Assembly (NCBI RefSeq): GCF_019175385.1
Contig: NC_083344.1
Coordinates: forward strand, 57,288,782-57,352,781
DNA length: 64,000 nt
Direction: 5' to 3'
DNA from: Lycium barbarum
Lineage: Eukaryota; Streptophyta; Magnoliopsida; Solanales; Solanaceae
Notes under the pieces: model-generated
Seen by the model: the letters and a program-made list of their open reading frames with translations, nothing else
What the model was told of the DNA's origin: nothing
Database searches by the model: none
Position numbers and translations under genes: made by a program
Part shown: positions 59,763-64,000 of the stretch, in pieces
Numbering within the stretch: the first letter of the stretch is position 1
Layout of the letters: each line of letters begins with the position of its first letter

Positions 59763-61303
59763 TTAACAGATTTCTTAGAGTTATTCCTTGTTGAGTACCT
59801 CACTGTTTGTGGAACATTAGAATTTTGCTTTCTTCCCTTTCTTGGCCCTTTGCTTTGCGATTTTGGGGATAATCCTGCTTCTACACACATCTGCTGTAGT
59901 TTTATATCAATAGCATCACCATCATCATCTTCCTTCTTATTGTTGACCAAAGTCAACTTATCATTTTCCTCCTGTAGCTTGTGAGAAACTACATCATGCA
60001 AAGCCTTATTAGGTGATATCCTTACAACAACACTCAGAGGCTGAACATCCTTAATATCAGGAATAATGGTCAAAGCTAAATTCCTTTGTTCTGCATCAAC
60101 AACTTTCTCAGGATAATAGCCAACCAACTGCAAGTTACAATTAGAATTGTGTACCTCCTCATTATAATTATCCTTTAGAATTAAAGCCTGAGCAGAATCC
60201 TCCTGATCCATGGAGCCAGTCATACTTGGAGAACAACTAATAACCCTTTTATCATTATTCTCTAGACAAATTGAGTACTTTCCAATCCCACCTTGCATCT
60301 TCTCATTAGAAACTTCATTCAAATTCAGATCACCTGCTAGAGTACGTTCAGACATCTGATTTCCCAGATAAACTTCAGAGGCCTCTTTTACATCATGATA
60401 CCTATTAATTACATCAAAACTCTGATGAAAATCTTCATCTTCATCCCTAACACTCCTATTTTTCTCTCCTAGTTGCTGATCATCTGTATCTGCAAGTGCT
60501 AGAATACTGTTAACTAGTACTTGATCCTTATTAGTCAAATTATTCACCCCATCCCCCGGATCATGCATAACTTCCAAAACACCTTTATTTCGGTCAACTT
60601 CATCTTTGCCCACATATTGATTAAAGGGTCCTGACACTCCTTCTCCAACATTAAGATCTTCATCAATTCTTCCCTGCACCATTACAGACTCTTGAACATC
60701 TTTAGATAATTCATTATTCTCCTGTTCTTGACAATCATGAACCTTCTTTGAACCGTAATCCACATTAACCTCTAGAGATTCTGCTTTGCCATCCAGCTGT
60801 GGATTATTAATCTCTTTTTGAACAGGATCCCCATTACTCTGCTGTGTTTTGTTAATAACTACTACACTTTGATTATCAGCTTCACTATTGTGCACCTTAG
60901 CAATTTCATTCTTATAAAGTTCACCCTCTTCCAGAGACTTGGTTCTATTCTTAGCCTGATGCTTGTCCAGAATTAAAATTGCAGCTTCTACACCATCATG
61001 CACCTTATTATGATCCTTCTTGTCATCTACAGATGCAACTGCAACCCTTTGTTCTACAGAAACATCCTCTTCTATCACATCCTCCTCATGGCTTTTATTC
61101 TCACTACTTAAATTACTAACTCCAGTATCCTCTACTCCTTGGTTCAATACCTCACATTTGTTTGACACATTAACTTCTTTGTTTCCATCATCCTTCCCAG
61201 TTGGAATCACTTTGTTCTTGTGCTGCCCTTTGTTTCCAGGGTAAGTTACCACAGTACCACTGGATAACACTTTTGGTAAATATTGTTGCACTGGTTTTTC
61301 CAC
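59759..61303 (-). pseudogene. LINE ORF1 C-terminal region (514 residues)
   Basis: A long acidic, Asn/Val/Glu-rich, low-complexity frame with no domain I recognise, ending in a basic tail (KGPRKGRKQN ... RNNSKKSVK). Its TGA stop overlaps the ORF2 ATG in the four bases ATGA (59759-59762), as for reinitiating bicistronic elements. The M at its start is not the true N-terminus: the frame upstream (61480-61246) carries the preceding part and joins through a one-base shift near 61295-61303. Confidence 0.75.
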
Positions 61304-61480
61304 CCCCTATATCCTTTATATCTTCCTTGTTTGACCTGCCCTTGTTTACTTGTTCCAGGCTCATCCGCTACAACTAAAGCCTTTCCCTTATTCTGAATCA
61401 CTTTTTCTTTATCTGCCACCTCATTTTCTAGCAGTTCTGGATGAAGCACCCAACAATCTTCATTGGAATAACTTTCTAAA
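61246..61480 (-). pseudogene. LINE ORF1 fragment with end of a zinc knuckle
   Basis: Reads ...NEDCWVLHPELLENEVADKEK, which looks like the last Cys of a CCHC knuckle followed by the usual HPEL stretch of plant LINE ORF1, then a basic GRYKGYRGWK stretch. It is open to the junction with LTR H at 61481, so the LTR landed within the knuckle-coding part. Confidence 0.65.
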
Positions 61481-62074
61481 TGTCACACCCTAGCAATGGT
61501 AGGGCATGACGGGCACCCGACTCTCATCAGACTCGAGCGAACCATCAAAACCTGTCATTTCAAAAACTTTTAAAAACATGAAACTTTTCCAAATAGAAAT
61601 CATTATCTTTATAACGATTATGAAAACTTTCAATCAATTAAGTTCTTTAAACCAATTGAAATCATCTACAATACATACTGTTTTAAAATCCACCAATGAC
61701 TCAACTGACATCACTTTGTTGACATCTCGACAAATATACCACAACACACTGTCTGCAGAAGTCTCTAAGAAGTGAACTGAACATTATGAGTCAGGACAGG
61801 GCCCTGACATACCCATAATCATGCATATCTATACATGACTCAGCACAGCTCCAGAATGTGGTGGAACTTGCCAATCCCAGCTGACGTCCAAGCATTCTAG
61901 CTATACACTTAACCTGCCAAACAATCTGGGGCTGCGGGCATGAACGCAGCGTCCCCAGGCAAAAGGATGTCAGTATGGACAATGTACTGAGTATGTAAGG
62001 TGGTACCAAATCATACTCATAATTTGACTCAGGAGAGAAGAAATCACAATCTAATTCAATACCGGCAGCCTTCG
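61481..62074 (-). repeat. LTR H, 3' part (594 bp)
   Basis: Begins (on +) TGTCACACCCTAGC, the complement of a GGTGTGACA LTR end, and holds a double-hairpin module. It is cut at 62074 by LTR I. CTAAA (61476-61480) is the expected target duplication in the LINE. No coding DNA. Confidence 0.75.
61928..62002 (-). promoter_or_regulatory. Double-hairpin LTR module, LTR H (degenerate)
   Basis: Hairpin 1 is TCAGTAC/ATACTGA (one mismatch). Hairpin 2 is poorly paired (CATCC opposite GGGGACG), the weakest copy in the window. Confidence 0.55.
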
Positions 62075-64000
62075 TGTTACACCTCAGAAAAATTTTCCGT
62101 TGGTACGTAAGTGAACGAACTAGTGAAAAGTATGAGTACATGATGTCCATGAGCAAGAAACGACGTTTGATGACCTTAGGTGAGATTTCGAAGGTATCCG
62201 ATGTGAGATGAGAAAGTTGGCTAAATTAAGATGAGGTATAAGGTGAGCAATGCATGTGCATGGACGTGGGTGATTAAAATGAGAAGTCTAAGAAATGTGG
62301 GAAGTTGCAGAATTGCAACTGCCCAGTGGTCGTAAAGTGCTAGGACGGACCGTAAACTGGTATACGGTCCGTAAACTAGCAGGTCGTAAACTACCATGCA
62401 AGGCTTCAACTTTCTGCCAGCCGAGAAATGGTAAAATACGACCTGGAGGACGGACTGTAAAGTGATTTACGGCCCGTATACCATGGTCGTAAATCACCAT
62501 GCAAGCGGCCAAAGCTTCTGGTTCTGGAAATGGTTAAAGACGATCGCGAGGGACAGTCCGTAAACTGCAATACGGGCCGTAAACCATGATGGACGACCAC
62601 TGTTCACCTCAGCACAGATTTTGCAAGTCATTAAATAAAGGGACCAACACTTGTTTTATTTCATTACAACATTACACCACTTCTCTCTAAAACCTCTCTC
62701 TACATTTATTATACATGTTTTCAAGGATATTTGAGGATCAACAACATAAAACAAGGTGAATCAAGAGTAAGAACATCATCAAAGCTCATCTAGGTCAAGA
62801 AATCCAAATGGAGAAAAACTAGGGTTTTGCTCAAAGTGGAGTATTATTAACCAAAGCTTGTTCCTACAACTTCTAAGGTAAGATTCATGATTTTTACATG
62901 ATGTTTAAGGTATTGAAGAGTTGAAATACATGGATTGTAGAAAATATAGTCAAGTAGGTCATGAATGATGAATAGTGACATTTTGAGGAATAGTTTGAAT
63001 TGAATCATGAATGTTGTTGTGTTGTGATATGAATGCATTATAAATGGTACTAAGATCATGAACTAGACACTTTAGACGAATGGACGAATGGACGAATTTG
63101 GATGTTATGACCATGAATATGGGTGAATTAGAGGCAAATTAAGGAATCTAGATAATGTGGATAATGTGAATGACTAATGGCCATTGTTATGATATTAATG
63201 AAGGTATCGACGCTAGCATTGGAAGGAAGCGTGCAAGTGTAGAATAGTCCGACGAAAAGGTATGTAAGGCTAACCCTTCTTTCATAAGGCATGGTTCCTT
63301 GGCCAAACTCTTAAATCCTCTATATGAGTATGTTGTATTCACATGATTAACACTCCGAGCGCATAAGCTCACGATCCTCGATATGTGCTACGATTGTACT
63401 ACGCACCCCATATGATGAGTAAGAATAAGATATAGGTGTAGCGAAAATGACGATGATAATAATAATGATGCTAAAGGTGCCTACGGGCTATTATACTTAT
63501 ATGTGCCTATGAATGGCTATAATGACACCCCGAGCTTATAACGCCGGGTAGGATATATGTATATAAATATGTATAAAGTATGTATACGATTACGAAACAC
63601 GCGTACACCTCTGCAGATGGTACGGATAACCCTGAAGCCTTGGTAGGGCCAGGTATGAGTAACCTTGAGCCTTGCTTGGCCAAGTATGTATGAAACACCG
63701 ATCCAATGAGGTCGGGTATGCTATGTATATGAAATGATTATGTATATAATATGAATATGAATGTGATAAGACTATGTATAAGAATACGAATAAGGACATG
63801 TATACGAATATGAGCACAAGTATGGTACGAGTACTATTATGGAATACGGATGACGATGTAGGTGTACAAATACGTATGAAAAATGGAAAGTCCTATGAAA
63901 GGCAGGTAAGTGCTATGACGATGATATTATTGTCTCCCCCTCCTATGCTATTTCATATGTTGTTCATGATGCTTATTTATTGATGTTGCTCATGCTTTAC
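62075..64000 (+). repeat. LTR I, A-family LTR in + orientation, cut by the window end
   Basis: Begins TGTTACACCTCAG and follows the A 5' LTR (complement of 27656-30099) closely: ACGGNCCGT-core palindromes (about 62325-62600), donor-like AGGTATGTAAGG (about 63258), GGCC repeats (about 63530-63720). The last ten bases start the double-hairpin module. It may be a 5' LTR or a solo LTR; the deciding sequence is outside the window. CTTCG (62070-62074) is the expected target duplication. Confidence 0.87.

Larger units (their letters stand above)
54748..61480 (-). mobile_element. Plant L1-type LINE with RNase H, 5' end cut by LTR H
   Basis: Read on the - strand: C-terminal ORF1 (61480-59759), then ORF2 with endonuclease, reverse transcriptase, zinc-finger RVT region and RNase H (59762-55744), a 3' UTR of about 1 kb, and a short A tail (complement of a T8 run at about 54750) after an AATAAAATTCCACC stretch. 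This order is that of plant L1 elements. Several stops and frameshifts make it inactive. The 5' part, with the Gag-like RNA-binding domain, is missing because LTR H begins at 61481. Confidence 0.88.

Overview
This window is repeat DNA from a large plant genome. I find no host gene, tRNA gene or functional rRNA gene. The coding remnants belong to Ty3/gypsy chromoviruses (Gag with CCHC knuckle, DPGST-type protease, RT, RNase H, integrase, C-terminal chromodomain; Tekay/Del type as I recognise it) and to one plant L1-type LINE with a terminal RNase H. An angiosperm is clear. A eudicot, perhaps Solanaceae, is my guess from the look of the LTRs only.

Layout. (1) 1-22020: a head-to-tail concatemer of one non-autonomous LTR element (here 'T'): four ~3.75 kb LTRs alternate with ~2.0 kb internal regions (three complete, one cut by the window start), all on +. 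T has a PBS, a PPT and a leader related to its coding relatives, but no gag or pol. Each complete internal region carries a 5S rRNA-derived segment. (2) 22021-30099: element A (-), with a cut 3' LTR, a frameshifted gag-pol and a full 2.44 kb 5' LTR. (3) 30100-40933: older element B (-), split by a T-related solo LTR (S, 33154-36458, target duplication GAGGA). (4) 40934-41628: end of LTR C (+). (5) 41629-46066: LTR D (+), split by solo LTR E (43525-45901). (6) 46067-54215: element F (-), the most decayed, its 5' LTR split by solo LTR G (50386-52918, target duplication ATAAC). (7) 54216-54747: AT-rich unassigned DNA. (8) 54748-61480: LINE (-) with many frame breaks. (9) 61481-62074: part of LTR H (-). 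(10) 62075-64000: part of an A-family LTR (I, +).

Each left-hand element ends exactly inside the next one to its right (T in A in B in C in D in F). The window therefore looks like the right half of a six-level nest whose left halves lie before position 1. None of the elements looks able to move by its own proteins.

The most interesting signal is structural. LTRs that are otherwise poorly alike share a modular plan. In element orientation it runs: clusters of ACGGNCCGT-core palindromes in most families; a GTATGTAAGG-type donor-like motif; degenerate GGCC minisatellites; a ~75 bp double-hairpin module whose second stem changes in a compensated way between families; and a terminal hairpin just before the LTR end. 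Past the PBS, the leaders share a hairpin with a self-complementary loop (GCGCGC, or TGTACA in F), and a perfect hairpin sits next to the PPT. All similarity and divergence statements are hand comparisons.
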